NCBI RefSeq assembly: GCF_900184245.1 | Contig: NZ_FXXB01000006.1 | Coordinates: forward strand, 124,001-188,000 | Length of the DNA stretch: 64,000 bases | Direction of reading: 5' to 3' | Source: Brachybacterium massiliense | GTDB lineage: Bacteria > Actinomycetota > Actinomycetes > Actinomycetales > Dermabacteraceae | In this document: positions 49,047 through 57,721 of the stretch, one piece after another | Layout: the number at the start of each line of letters is the position of its first letter | Position numbering within the stretch: the stretch's first letter is position 1 | Made by a program: the position numbers and the translations under genes | Notes under the pieces: model-generated | What the model saw: the letters and a program-made list of their open reading frames with translations, nothing else | Database searches by the model: none | Told to the model about the DNA's origin: nothing

Positions 49047-50024
49047 ATGCGTATCCCTCCCGCCCTGGCCGAGCGCGGCATCGATCGCGTCCACGCGTGG
49101 TCGATCCCCATGACCACCCGGTTCCGCGGCATCACCGAGCGAGACGGCCTGCTGCTGCATGGCCCGGCCGGCTGGTCCGAGCTCTCCCCGTTCTGGGACT
49201 ACGACGCGGCCGAGTCCGCGACCTGGTTGCGCGCTGCGCTCGCCGACGCGACCGAGGAGCGTCCCGACCCGCTGCGCGAGGAGATCGAGGTCAACGCGAC
49301 AATCCCCGTGGTCCCTGCGGTGCTCGCGCACCGCATCGCGACCGTGGGCGGCGCCCGCACCGCAAAGGTGAAGGTCGCTGACCCCACCTCGACGCTCGTC
49401 GAGGACGCCGAACGGCTCGAGGCGGTGCGTGATGCGCTCGGGCCCGACGCCCAACTGCGGATCGACGCGAACGCCGCCTGGTCCCTCGAGCAGGCGCAGG
49501 AGGCCCTGCCCGTCCTTGAACGCGCCGCGGGCGGGCTCGAGTACGCCGAACAGCCCTGCGCCTCCCTCGAGGACCTGGCCGTGCTGCGCCGCACGCTCGG
49601 CATCAGGATCGCGGCCGACGAGTCCGTGCGCCGCGCGGAGGACCCGCTGCGGGTGGCTCGCGCCGAGGCCGCCGATGTGCTGGTGATGAAGGTCCAGCCG
49701 CTCGGGGGAGTGCGGCGCTGCCTCGAGCTGGCCGAGCAGGCGGGACTGCCGGTGGTGGTCTCCTCCGCGCTCGAGTCGAGCGTGGGCCTCAGCGCCGGGC
49801 TCGCGCTCGCCGCGGCGCTGCCCGAGCTGCCCCATGCCAGCGGCCTGGCCACCGCGACCCTGCTCACCGGGGATCTGGTCGAGGAGCCGCTGCGGGCGCA
49901 GGGCGGCATGCTCCCGGTGGCCCGCCCTGAGCCGGCGCTCGCGCTTCTCGAGCGCCACGCCGCCCCGGCCGAGCTCGAGGCGCGCTGGGCGCGGCGCCTC
50001 GAGGACTGCGCCGCCCACCTCTGA
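49047..50024 (+). CDS. menC: o-Succinylbenzoate synthase
   Basis: 325 residues, enolase superfamily. Catalytic lysines: the K-x-K pair in AKVKVADP and the Lys in LVMKVQPLGG; metal ligands Asp in RIDANAAW, Glu in YAEQPC and Asp in IAADESV. It dehydrates SHCHC to o-succinylbenzoate. Leaderless start at ATG 49047. Divergent from the GNAT-menB-menE operon and followed by menD after a 91-base gap with menD's own promoter. Confidence 0.92.
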   Translation: MRIPPALAERGIDRVHAWSIPMTTRFRGITERDGLLLHGPAGWSELSPFWDYDAAESATWLRAALADATEERPDPLREEIEVNATIPVVPAVLAHRIATVGGARTAKVKVADPTSTLVEDAERLEAVRDALGPDAQLRIDANAAWSLEQAQEALPVLERAAGGLEYAEQPCASLEDLAVLRRTLGIRIAADESVRRAEDPLRVARAEAADVLVMKVQPLGGVRRCLELAEQAGLPVVVSSALESSVGLSAGLALAAALPELPHASGLATATLLTGDLVEEPLRAQGGMLPVARPEPALALLERHAAPAELEARWARRLEDCAAHL

Positions 50025-50103
50025 GACAGGCCCACGGCTCCGGGATGGGATCGCGCCGACCGGGCGGTCCCGACGAGCCCGGCCCTCGCCGCGGCGACAG
50101 CAT

Positions 50104-50109
50104 TACCCT
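50104..50109 (+). promoter_or_regulatory. -10 hexamer TACCCT, leaderless start of menD
   Basis: Six bases to GTG 50116 (the GTG at 50113 would be only three bases away). Confidence 0.55.
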
Positions 50110-50115
50110 GGCGTG

Positions 50116-51909
50116 GTGCCTCAGACCACCGCCCTGCCCGTCCCGTCGGCCTGGATCCCCGCGCCCCGACCCACCGGCTCCGGCGCGGTGGATCAGTCCG
50201 TCGCGCTGTGGAGCGCGCTGGCCGAGCTCGGGCTGCGGGAGGCGGTACTCGCCCCCGGTTCCCGCTCGGCGCCGCTGGTCTACGGTCTCGCAGCGCCCGA
50301 GGTCGCGGGCCGGATCCGCGCCCATGTGCGGATCGACGAGCGCGCCGCGGCCTTCACCGCCCTCGGGCTGAGCCGGGCACGGCCGCAGCATCCCGCTGCG
50401 GTGGTGACCACCTCCGGCACCGCCACCGCCCACCTGCACGCCGCGGTGATGGAGGCGCACCATTCCCGCATCCCGCTGCTGATGCTCACCGCGGACCGCC
50501 CCGCCGAGCTCCGTGAGGTGGGCGCCAACCAGGCCACCCGCCAAGCGGGCATGTACCGCTCGCTGGTGCGCCTGTCCGTGGACCTGCCCGCCCCGACCGC
50601 CGCCGCGGCCACCGAGGTCGAGCTGCGCACCGCGGTCTCCACCGCCGCCCGGGCCCTCGCCCTCGCTACGGGGGAGCACCCCGGCCCGGTCCATCTGAAC
50701 CTCTCCTTCCGCGATCCGCTCGTGCCCCGCGCCGGCGCCGATACCGACACTGCCGTGGATGCTCCGGCTGAGCCCCGCGAGCGGATCCGGCTCACCCGGC
50801 GCCTGCTCCGCAGCGCGCCGGCGCCGCATCCCGTGCCGGTCGACGATCGCACCGTCGTGGTCGCAGGGGACGGCGCCGGGCCCGCCGCCGCCGAGCTCGC
50901 CGCCGCGCATACTCTGCCGCTGCTGGCGGAGCCCAGCTCGGGCGCGCTCCGCGGCAGCACCGCGGTGCCCCGCTACCCGGCCCTGCTGCGCGAGGTGATG
51001 GCCGATGCCGAGCACCCGCTGCGCCCCCACCGGGCGCTCGTGTTCGGTCACCCCACGCTCTCCCGCCCCGTCGTCGGCGCGCTGCTGGGCGCACCGGACG
51101 TCGAGGTGATCGTGGTCGATCCCCACCCCGACTGGGCCGACGTGGCCCGCCGCGCCCACCTCGTGGTCCCGGCCGCCGTGGGAGAGGAGGCAGGCGCTGA
51201 GAACATCCTCTCCGTCGCCGGCGGCGGGCCCGCCGAGATGGAGCAACAGCGGACCGAGCGGCGCCGCGCCCACCTCGAGGCCTGGAACGAGGCCGCCGCA
51301 CGGACCACGGACGCACTGCCGCGCCCCTGGCAGCAGCGCGCCGCGCTCGCGGTGTGGGAGGCCTGCGAGGAGCAGGACCTGCTGGTGCTCGGCTCCTCGA
51401 GCCTGGTGCGCGACCTCGAACAGCACGCCGCCCCGCATCGCGCCGAGGTGATCGCGAACCGGGGACTGGCCGGGATCGACGGCACCACCGCGATGGCCGG
51501 CGGCCTCGCCCTGGCCCGCGAGACTGACTCCGTCCCCGGGCGGGTGCGGCTGCTGGTGGGCGATCTCACCGCTCTGCACGACCTCACCGGACTGCTGATC
51601 GGTCCCGAGGAGCAGCGTCCGTGCCTCGACGTGATCGTGGTGGACGATGACGGAGGCCGGATCTTCTCCGGCCTCGAACATGCCTCCGCCCCGCCTGACC
51701 TGCTGCGACGCTTCTTCACCACCCCTCACGGCGTGGACATCGCGGCCGCCGTCGCCGCGCTCGGGGCGACCTCGCAGCGGGTCACCGCCGAGACTCTGCC
51801 GGAGGCTCTCGCCCAGCCCTCTCGCGGCCTGCGCGTGCTCGTCGTCCAGGAGACATCCAGCGCGGACCCGAGCACATCTCGACCGCAGATGCTCCCATGG
51901 ACCCCATGA
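50116..51909 (+). CDS. menD: SEPHCHC synthase (2-oxoglutarate + isochorismate, ThDP-dependent)
   Basis: 597 residues from GTG 50116. ThDP-enzyme: ELGLREAVLAPGSRSAPL and HVRIDERAAAFTALGLSRA at the start (cofactor-activating Glu in IDERAA), TTSGTATAHLHAAVMEA, LTADRPAELREVGANQ, and the ThDP-Mg region VIVVDDDGGRIFSGLE. The length suits the family. It makes the first committed intermediate of menaquinone ring synthesis from isochorismate. The stop overlaps the HtrA start (ATGA at 51906). Confidence 0.93.
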   Translation: MPQTTALPVPSAWIPAPRPTGSGAVDQSVALWSALAELGLREAVLAPGSRSAPLVYGLAAPEVAGRIRAHVRIDERAAAFTALGLSRARPQHPAAVVTTSGTATAHLHAAVMEAHHSRIPLLMLTADRPAELREVGANQATRQAGMYRSLVRLSVDLPAPTAAAATEVELRTAVSTAARALALATGEHPGPVHLNLSFRDPLVPRAGADTDTAVDAPAEPRERIRLTRRLLRSAPAPHPVPVDDRTVVVAGDGAGPAAAELAAAHTLPLLAEPSSGALRGSTAVPRYPALLREVMADAEHPLRPHRALVFGHPTLSRPVVGALLGAPDVEVIVVDPHPDWADVARRAHLVVPAAVGEEAGAENILSVAGGGPAEMEQQRTERRRAHLEAWNEAAARTTDALPRPWQQRAALAVWEACEEQDLLVLGSSSLVRDLEQHAAPHRAEVIANRGLAGIDGTTAMAGGLALARETDSVPGRVRLLVGDLTALHDLTGLLIGPEEQRPCLDVIVVDDDGGRIFSGLEHASAPPDLLRRFFTTPHGVDIAAAVAALGATSQRVTAETLPEALAQPSRGLRVLVVQETSSADPSTSRPQMLPWTP

Positions 51910-53288
51910 AGGACGAGCACGCACCGCAGCATCACCCCGGTGAGCAGCCCGGCCCGTGGAGCGAGCAGCCCCCGCGGCATGACGCGAACCCCTGGGGCGA
52001 GCCGGCCCGCACCCCGCAGGCCTTCCGCGCGCAGGACCCCGCCCCGCAGGCCGGCGCTCCGCAGGCCCCGTCGTACAGCGCCCCCACCCCTGCCTACGGC
52101 TGGGACAGCCCGCCGGCCTCCCCGCAGGGTCCGGCCCCGGCGTCTGCTCCTGCACCTGCAGTGGCTCCCGCTGCGTCGCGCCGCGGCCCGGGCTGGGGCG
52201 GAGTGGGCGCGCTCGTGGTGCTCGGCATGATGCTCTCCAGCGGCGCCACCCTCGGCGGAGTGGTGGTCTACGACCAGCTGTTCAGCCCCGAGCCGTCCGC
52301 GAGCCAGGCACCGCCGCCGAGCAGCACCGAGGCGAGCCCCGCCTCGTCCCCGGCCGCCGCGGCGGACTGGGCCAGCATCGCAGAGCAGGTCTCGCCCAGC
52401 GCCGTCTCGATCACTGTCGCCACCGGCGGCGGCACCAGCCAGGGCACCGGCGTGATCCTGGACGAGCAGGGCACGATCCTCACCAACGACCATGTGGTCA
52501 GCGACGGCGAGGAGCTCGCGGTCACCACGAGCGACGGCCTCAGCTACAGCGCGTCCGTCGTCGGCACGGACCCCACCACGGATCTCGCCGTGATCCGCCT
52601 GGACTCCCCGCCCGAGGGCCTGCAGCCGGCCACGTTCGCCGATTCCAGCACCGTCGAGGTGGGGCAGCCGGTAATGGCGCTGGGCACCCCGCTGGGCCTT
52701 GAGAACACCGTCACCACCGGCATCGTCTCCGCGCTCGACCGCCCCGTCACCGCCTCGGGCGAAGAGGACGACGGCTCCGACACCACCTACACTTCCGCCA
52801 TCCAGACCGACGCCGCGATCAACCCCGGCAACTCCGGCGGCCCCCTCGTGGACGCCGCCGGCCAGGTGATCGGCATCAACACCGCGATCGCCGGGATCCC
52901 CGGCGGCTCCGGACGCGCCGGCAGCATTGGACTGGGCTTCGCGATCCCCTCGAGCACCGCGATCATGATCGCCGAGCAGCTCCAGGAGGACGGCACCGCC
53001 GAGCACGCCTTCCTGGGCGTGACCACGAGCGACGGCTCGGCCGACGACGGCGAGGCCACCTACCGCGGCGCCGAGGTGGTCGCCGTCGAGCCGGACAGCC
53101 CCGCCTCCGAGGCCGGGCTGCAGGAGGGCGATCTGATCATCGGCGTGGACGACATCCCCGTCGGCGGCGCGGCCGCGCTGACCGGGGTGGTGCGCGGGCT
53201 GGAGATCGGCTCGAGCCACCAGCTGGAGCTGGTGCGCGACGGGAGCGTGGAGACGCTCGAGGTCACCTTCGGGGTGCGCGGCGGCTGA
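51906..53288 (+). CDS. HtrA/DegP-type membrane-anchored serine protease with PDZ domain
   Basis: 460 residues from ATG 51906, which overlaps the menD stop; ATG 51897 gives three more. Residues 1-95 are cytoplasmic and Pro/Gln/Ala-rich, then one membrane helix (GVGALVVLGMMLSSGATLGG) and a S1C protease domain outside: His in LTNDHVV, Asp in TDLAVIRL, Ser in NPGNSGGPL. A PDZ domain follows (FLGVTTSDG ... GLQEGDLIIGVDDIPV). Such proteases deal with misfolded surface proteins, as PepD/HtrA in mycobacteria. Coupling to menD looks fortuitous. Confidence 0.9.
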   Translation: MKDEHAPQHHPGEQPGPWSEQPPRHDANPWGEPARTPQAFRAQDPAPQAGAPQAPSYSAPTPAYGWDSPPASPQGPAPASAPAPAVAPAASRRGPGWGGVGALVVLGMMLSSGATLGGVVVYDQLFSPEPSASQAPPPSSTEASPASSPAAAADWASIAEQVSPSAVSITVATGGGTSQGTGVILDEQGTILTNDHVVSDGEELAVTTSDGLSYSASVVGTDPTTDLAVIRLDSPPEGLQPATFADSSTVEVGQPVMALGTPLGLENTVTTGIVSALDRPVTASGEEDDGSDTTYTSAIQTDAAINPGNSGGPLVDAAGQVIGINTAIAGIPGGSGRAGSIGLGFAIPSSTAIMIAEQLQEDGTAEHAFLGVTTSDGSADDGEATYRGAEVVAVEPDSPASEAGLQEGDLIIGVDDIPVGGAAALTGVVRGLEIGSSHQLELVRDGSVETLEVTFGVRGG

Positions 53289-53312
53289 CCCGTCCCCGCG
53301 CAAGGGGGTGGG

Positions 53313-54602
53313 TCAGGCGGGATGATCCCCGCGCAGCGCCCGCAGCATCGGGCGGCACTTCGCGAGCGCCTCGGCATGCTCCGAGACGGGGTCCGATGCC
53401 TCCACCAGGCCGCCGCCGGCCTGCAGCACCACGGTGCGCTCATCGACCAGGTGCGCCATCCGCAGCGCGATCGCCCACTGCCCGTCGCCGCGGGAGTCCA
53501 TCCAGCCCACCGGTGAGGCGTAGCCGCCGCGGTCCTGCGGCTCGAGCTCCGCGATGATCCGGTCCGCCTCCTCGCGCGGGGTGCCCGAGACAGCGGCCGA
53601 CGGATGCAGGCGCGAGGCGACGTCGAGGCTCGTGGTGCCCTCGCGCAGCGTCGCCGAGACGTCCGAGGCCAGATGCTCCAGCCCCGGCAGGCGCAGCACG
53701 AACGGCTCGGCGGAGACGTCGATCTGCTCGGCCAGGCCCGCCAGGCGGTCCACCACGGAGTCCACCGCGAAGGCGTGCTCGGACAGCTCCTTCGCATCGC
53801 AGCGGAAGGCGCGGCGGTCGATCTCGTCGAGCTCGCCGTCGTCGGCGACCGGACGGGACCCGGCCAGCACGCGCGAGAAGACCCGCCCCTCCTCGGTCTG
53901 GGCGAGCATCTCGGGGCTCGCGCCCACCACGTCCTCGAGGTGATACACCCAGGTGCTCGGGTAGACGCGGGCCAAGCGGGCAAGCATCACGGCCGGCTCG
54001 AGCGGCTCGGCCGAGCGCACCGCGGTGCGCTCGGAGAGCACCACCTTCTCGGCGCGGCCCGCACGGATCTCGGCCACGGCCTGCTGCACCAGCGCCTGGT
54101 ACTCGTCCGGGGTGTGATCAGCCTCGACCTCGAGCTCGCCCAGCGGCGCCCGGGGCACGGGGGTGGAGGGGAACAGATCCCGCCAGGAGACCGGCAGCTC
54201 GGGCTCCTCGTCCACGCCGACGACGGTAAGGAAGGCTTCGCCGTCGTGCACGCCCAGCAGGGCGCGCGGGATCATCAACGTCGAGGGGCGCTCGGAGGCG
54301 TCGGCGTAGGAGAAGCTGCCCAGGCAGATCAGCCCGCTGGTGCGCACCCGCACCTCGTCGTCGACGCGCGCGGCCTCGGCGAGCGCGCGGAAGGCGGCAC
54401 CCGCGGCCGCGAAGCGGTGCGGGCCGCTCGTCTGCACCGACCAGGCCGTCCCGCGGGCCACGAAGCCCTGACCGTGGCGGATCCAGGCCCCGCTGACATC
54501 GGCGGGGACATGCCCCAGCAGGTCGACGGGCTCCTCGATGCGCAGGGTGCGGACGACCAGGGTCGCCGCGGGGGCGTCGGGGGACAGGAGCTGGGCAGAC
54601 AT
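53313..54602 (-). CDS. menF: Isochorismate synthase
   Basis: 429 residues from ATG 54602. Chorismate-binding enzyme: KVVLSERTAVRS with the active-site Lys, GASPEMLAQTEEGRVFSRVLAGSR, LSEHAFAVDSV, and SRLHPSAAVSGTPREEADRII then GGYASPVGWMD at the catalytic end. It isomerises chorismate to isochorismate, the entry to menaquinone (an entC-type siderophore role is the alternative but no siderophore genes are near). The start is seven bases from CATAAT on the minus strand; ATG 54611 overlaps that hexamer. Confidence 0.9.
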   Translation of the reverse strand: MSAQLLSPDAPAATLVVRTLRIEEPVDLLGHVPADVSGAWIRHGQGFVARGTAWSVQTSGPHRFAAAGAAFRALAEAARVDDEVRVRTSGLICLGSFSYADASERPSTLMIPRALLGVHDGEAFLTVVGVDEEPELPVSWRDLFPSTPVPRAPLGELEVEADHTPDEYQALVQQAVAEIRAGRAEKVVLSERTAVRSAEPLEPAVMLARLARVYPSTWVYHLEDVVGASPEMLAQTEEGRVFSRVLAGSRPVADDGELDEIDRRAFRCDAKELSEHAFAVDSVVDRLAGLAEQIDVSAEPFVLRLPGLEHLASDVSATLREGTTSLDVASRLHPSAAVSGTPREEADRIIAELEPQDRGGYASPVGWMDSRGDGQWAIALRMAHLVDERTVVLQAGGGLVEASDPVSEHAEALAKCRPMLRALRGDHPA

Positions 54603-54609
54603 CCCCGTC

Positions 54610-54615
54610 ATTATG
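54610..54615 (-). promoter_or_regulatory. -10 hexamer CATAAT, leaderless start of menF
   Basis: Minus strand, seven bases to ATG 54602. Confidence 0.55.
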
Positions 54616-54776
54616 CGACAACGCAGGGGCCCGGCGCCGTGATCCGTGTCCCGCCCCCAGATGCACGGAGCAGGTGGCCCGAGGTGCGACCATGGACCGG
54701 CGACCCCGTCCGCGGGGCCCGCGGGGCCGAGTCCGGCTCCGCGTCTCCGCCGTGACGGGAATCGAGGAGCAGACGC

Positions 54777-56501
54777 GTGAGCAGCAAGGTCGACAGCATC
54801 GCGACACCCCTGGTCCGCGGTGTCCTGGGTGCCCTCTCCTCGCTCGGCATCGCCCTGGCCGTGGTGGTGGTGCCGGCACTGGCCGCGCAGGTCGCCGGGA
54901 CCGCCTCGAGCGCGACCGCGCTGGATGCGATCCTCATCTCCCTCAGCGTGCTGATCCTCGGCCACGGCGGCGGGATCGTGCTGACCACGGGCGTGGTCGA
55001 CGGCGCGGTGACCCTGACCCCGTTCGGTCTGCTGATCCTGCTGATGCTGCTGTCCGCGCTGTCCATGCGCCGGGTGGGGCGCGCGCTGCGGCCCGTGCGG
55101 GACGACGGCGTGCTGCGCGCCGGGGCGCTGCGCGATGTGGGCTCCGCCCTGGGCATGTACACGCTGGTCTACGCGATCGGGCTGGCGGTGCTGGCGAGCT
55201 TCGGACGCAGCACGGACGTCTCCCCGGTGGTGACCTCCGCCGTGGTCTCCGGGGCGATGGTCGCGCTCGTGGGAGGCCTGGCCGGGCTGCTGTGGTCGCT
55301 GCGGCGGGAGCCGACGCAGTCCGTGCCCGGGGTGCGCGTGCTCGAGCTGCTGCCCACCCCCTACGGGGACATCGCGCGCGCCGCCCTGACCGCCGTGATC
55401 GGCCTGCTGTGGATGGGCCTCGCGGCGATCACGGTGATGCTCCTGCTCTCCGTGCCGGAGCAGGCCTCCCTGTTCGACGGCCTCGCCCCCGGCATCGTGG
55501 GCGGGCTGGTGCTGACCCTCGTGCAGCTCGCGCTGCTGCCCCTGCTCGCGGTGTGGGCGCTGACGGTGCTGCTCGGCGGCACGGTGGGTGTGGGCACCTC
55601 GACTGGCATCTCCCTCGGCGGGGCGGAGACCGGGGTGCTGCCCGCGCTGCCGATCCTCGGCGCGCTGCCCGGCCCCGGCGACTTCCCGGAGTGGACCTGG
55701 GCCCTGATGGTGCTGCCCGCCGTGCCGGTGGCGCTCGGCGCGGTGCGCCTGATCCGGGACCTGGCCGAGCACGAGCGGCGTGAGCAGATCATCGGCTGGG
55801 TGGGCTACCCGCTGGCCGTGGTGGTCGTCGCCCTGCTGCTGGCGGGCCTGTCCACCGGCGGGATCGGGGACGGCCGACTGGTGCACCTCGGCCCCCAGAT
55901 GAACAGCCTCGCCCTGCCCCTGATCGGGGTGGTGGCGCTGACCACCGCCCTCGTGCTCGGCGTGCTCGCCACCCCGCTGATCCCGTGGGCCCGCAGCACG
56001 GTCGCGTCCCTGCGCGAACGGGTCGAGGCGGCCGAGCGCGGGGAGCGCCGCGAGGACGGCTCCGCAGCCGACGAGGACGAGCCCGAGACCGGGCAGGACG
56101 ACGAGATCGACGGGAACGACGAGAACGACGGGGCCGACGAGATCGACGGGGCCGACGAGAACGACGGGGCCCACGAGACCGAGCAGGCCGACGACGTCGA
56201 CTCGACGGAAGATGCCTCGCAGGTGCCGGAGGACAGCCCGACGACGGCGGACTCCGAGTTCCGATCGGTCCTCAGCTCGGCACTGTCCGGGCGCACCGCC
56301 GCCGCGCAGTCGGCACGCTCGGCACCGTCAGTCCGGTCCGCGCCGTCGGCAGCTTCCGCTGCCTCCGCTCCGTCCGCGCCCTCCGCGCCAACCCCGTCGG
56401 CCGAAGAGGACGATGCCGAGGCCGACGCCTGGTCCCTCGACGGGATCGACGCCGGGGACTCCTCGCGGCGCGGCTCCTGGATCAGCCGAAGAGATCGCTG
56501 A
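54777..56501 (+). CDS. DUF6350 membrane protein, PerM-like
   Basis: 574 residues from GTG 54777 (GAGGAG seven bases before). Ten or more membrane helices up to residue ~415, then a long acidic tail with repeats of DE-IDG and DENDGA type (56100-56175) and a Ser/Ala/Pro stretch. It has the position of M. tuberculosis PerM (Rv0955): directly before purN and purH. PerM is needed for cell division under stress in mycobacteria, so a division-linked role is likely by homology. Its last 20 bases overlap the convergent gene tail to tail. Confidence 0.82.
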   Translation: MSSKVDSIATPLVRGVLGALSSLGIALAVVVVPALAAQVAGTASSATALDAILISLSVLILGHGGGIVLTTGVVDGAVTLTPFGLLILLMLLSALSMRRVGRALRPVRDDGVLRAGALRDVGSALGMYTLVYAIGLAVLASFGRSTDVSPVVTSAVVSGAMVALVGGLAGLLWSLRREPTQSVPGVRVLELLPTPYGDIARAALTAVIGLLWMGLAAITVMLLLSVPEQASLFDGLAPGIVGGLVLTLVQLALLPLLAVWALTVLLGGTVGVGTSTGISLGGAETGVLPALPILGALPGPGDFPEWTWALMVLPAVPVALGAVRLIRDLAEHERREQIIGWVGYPLAVVVVALLLAGLSTGGIGDGRLVHLGPQMNSLALPLIGVVALTTALVLGVLATPLIPWARSTVASLRERVEAAERGERREDGSAADEDEPETGQDDEIDGNDENDGADEIDGADENDGAHETEQADDVDSTEDASQVPEDSPTTADSEFRSVLSSALSGRTAAAQSARSAPSVRSAPSAASAASAPSAPSAPTPSAEEDDAEADAWSLDGIDAGDSSRRGSWISRRDR

Positions 56502-56892
56502 CCCAATGGGCCATCGAATCCGGCAGCGCGCTCTCGCACTGGACGCGCGCCTGCTCTGTCAACGCCGTGGAGCGGCAGTCCTCCAGCTCGGACATCGGGC
56601 CGTAGAACAGCACGTTCAGCGTCGCCCCGAAGATCACCATCAGCATCGCGGGGACCCCGAGGAGCGTGCCGATCATCGCCATCCCGTAACGGCGCTCGCC
56701 GATCGAGCGCACGATCAGCACGATCAGCAGCACCAGCGCCACCAGCGAGGTCACGCCCGCCGCGATCGAGACCGGCAGCGGTGCGGACATCAGCAGCAGG
56801 GACGCCAGCATCGCCACGAGCAGCCAGCCCGTCAGGCGGCGCCGCGACGCGTGCTTGTCCGTGGACCGGCCGGAGGTGGAGTCGCTGTTCAT
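56482..56892 (-). CDS. Small membrane protein of unknown function
   Basis: 136 residues from ATG 56892 (a CACAAT hexamer lies eight bases before; GTG 56913 is the longer choice). Basic N-terminus, two helices close together (GWLLVAMLASLLLMSAPLPV and GVTSLVALVLLIVLIV) and a third (MIGTLLGVPAMLMVIFGATL), ending in a short soluble part with two Cys (LEDCRS, VQCESALPD). No family recognised. Confidence 0.75.
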   Translation of the reverse strand: MNSDSTSGRSTDKHASRRRLTGWLLVAMLASLLLMSAPLPVSIAAGVTSLVALVLLIVLIVRSIGERRYGMAMIGTLLGVPAMLMVIFGATLNVLFYGPMSELEDCRSTALTEQARVQCESALPDSMAHWVSDLFG

Positions 56893-56999
56893 ATGACCCC
56901 ATTGTGCCCGCACCGCGGACCGGCCACGGCCAGGACCGCCCGACGTTGCGCACTCGTCACCTCGGCGCGGACCGCCCGGCCGTCCGCAGCCCTGCGCAC

Positions 57000-57005
57000 T
57001 ACCCT
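57000..57005 (+). promoter_or_regulatory. -10 hexamer TACCCT, leaderless start of purN
   Basis: Six bases to GTG 57012. Confidence 0.55.
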
Positions 57006-57011
57006 GGTGCC

Positions 57012-57584
57012 GTGACCCGCCTCCCCGTCGTCGTCCTCATCTCCGGCACCGGCTCGAATCTCGCCGCCCTGCTCGATGCCGCCCGCACCCCGGACTGCCC
57101 CTACGAGGTGGTGGCCGTGATCGCGGACCGCGACGCCGCCGGGCTCGAGCACGCCCGCGCCGCGCAGATCCCCACCGAGATCGTGCGCCTGGGAGACCAT
57201 CCCGATCGCGCCGCCTGGGATCAGGCGCTCGCCGCCGCCGTCGGCACGCACTCACCGCACCTGGTGGTGCTGGCCGGCTTCATGAAGCTCGTGGGCCCGC
57301 CGCTGCTCGAGGCCTTCGGCGGCCGCATCATCAACACCCACCCCGCCCTGCTGCCCTCCTTCCCCGGAGCCCACGGCGTGCGCGACGCCCTCGCCCACGG
57401 GGTGAAGATCACCGGCTGCAGCGTCATCGAGGTCGATGCCGGCGTGGACACCGGGCGGATCCTCGCCCAGAACGCCGTGGAGGTCCTGGACGACGACACC
57501 GAGGACAGCCTCCACGAGCGGATCAAGGCGGTCGAGCAGCCGCTCCTGGTCGACGTCGTGCGGCGTCTCACCGCCGCCGGCTGA
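57012..57584 (+). CDS. purN: Phosphoribosylglycinamide formyltransferase
   Basis: 190 residues. VVLISGTGSNLAALL is the GAR-binding start; the catalytic Asn-His-Asp set is in INTHPALLPSFPGAHG (N, H) and CSVIEVDAGVDTGRIL (D). It transfers the formyl group of 10-formyl-THF to GAR in purine synthesis. GTG 57012 is leaderless by the hexamer six bases before. purH follows after the riboswitch. Confidence 0.95.
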   Translation: MTRLPVVVLISGTGSNLAALLDAARTPDCPYEVVAVIADRDAAGLEHARAAQIPTEIVRLGDHPDRAAWDQALAAAVGTHSPHLVVLAGFMKLVGPPLLEAFGGRIINTHPALLPSFPGAHGVRDALAHGVKITGCSVIEVDAGVDTGRILAQNAVEVLDDDTEDSLHERIKAVEQPLLVDVVRRLTAAG

Positions 57585-57609
57585 CCCTCGCGCCCGCGCG
57601 CCTGCCGGA

Positions 57610-57615
57610 TAGACT
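57610..57615 (+). promoter_or_regulatory. -10 hexamer TAGACT before the ZTP riboswitch
   Basis: Good -10 about six to ten bases ahead of the riboswitch 5' end, so the purH message begins with the aptamer. Confidence 0.5.
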
Positions 57616-57619
57616 GACC

Positions 57620-57690
57620 GCACACGACTGGCGAAGGTGGGCGACCACCGGGGAGTGACGTCGTGGGCATCGACCGCCTGGGTGCCCGCC
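57620..57690 (+). ncRNA. ZTP (pfl) riboswitch controlling purH
   Basis: The conserved pieces are in place: CACGACTGGCG at 57624-57634, GGTGGGCGACCACCGGGG (hairpin 57636-57653), a closing GTCGTG at 57660-57665 that pairs with CACGAC, and after a short linker ACCGCCTGGG (57673-57682), the second domain that completes the ligand site. The pfl RNA binds ZMP/ZTP, the AICAR nucleotide used by PurH, and turns on formyl-folate and purine genes when folate is short. No clear U-tract terminator follows, so control is probably of translation through the AGGAG before purH. Confidence 0.9.
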
Positions 57691-57721
57691 GCAGCAGCAG
57701 ATCCGAACAGGAGCACGCCAC

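Noticed and set aside
49864..52155. 763-residue minus-strand frame over menD
   Set aside because: Antisense to MenD with all its motifs; no start signal and low-complexity product.
56100..56175. Repeat of GACGAG/GACGGG units as a possible mobile or phase-variable element
   Set aside because: It encodes an acidic tail (DENDGA-type) in frame; ordinary low-complexity coding repeat.
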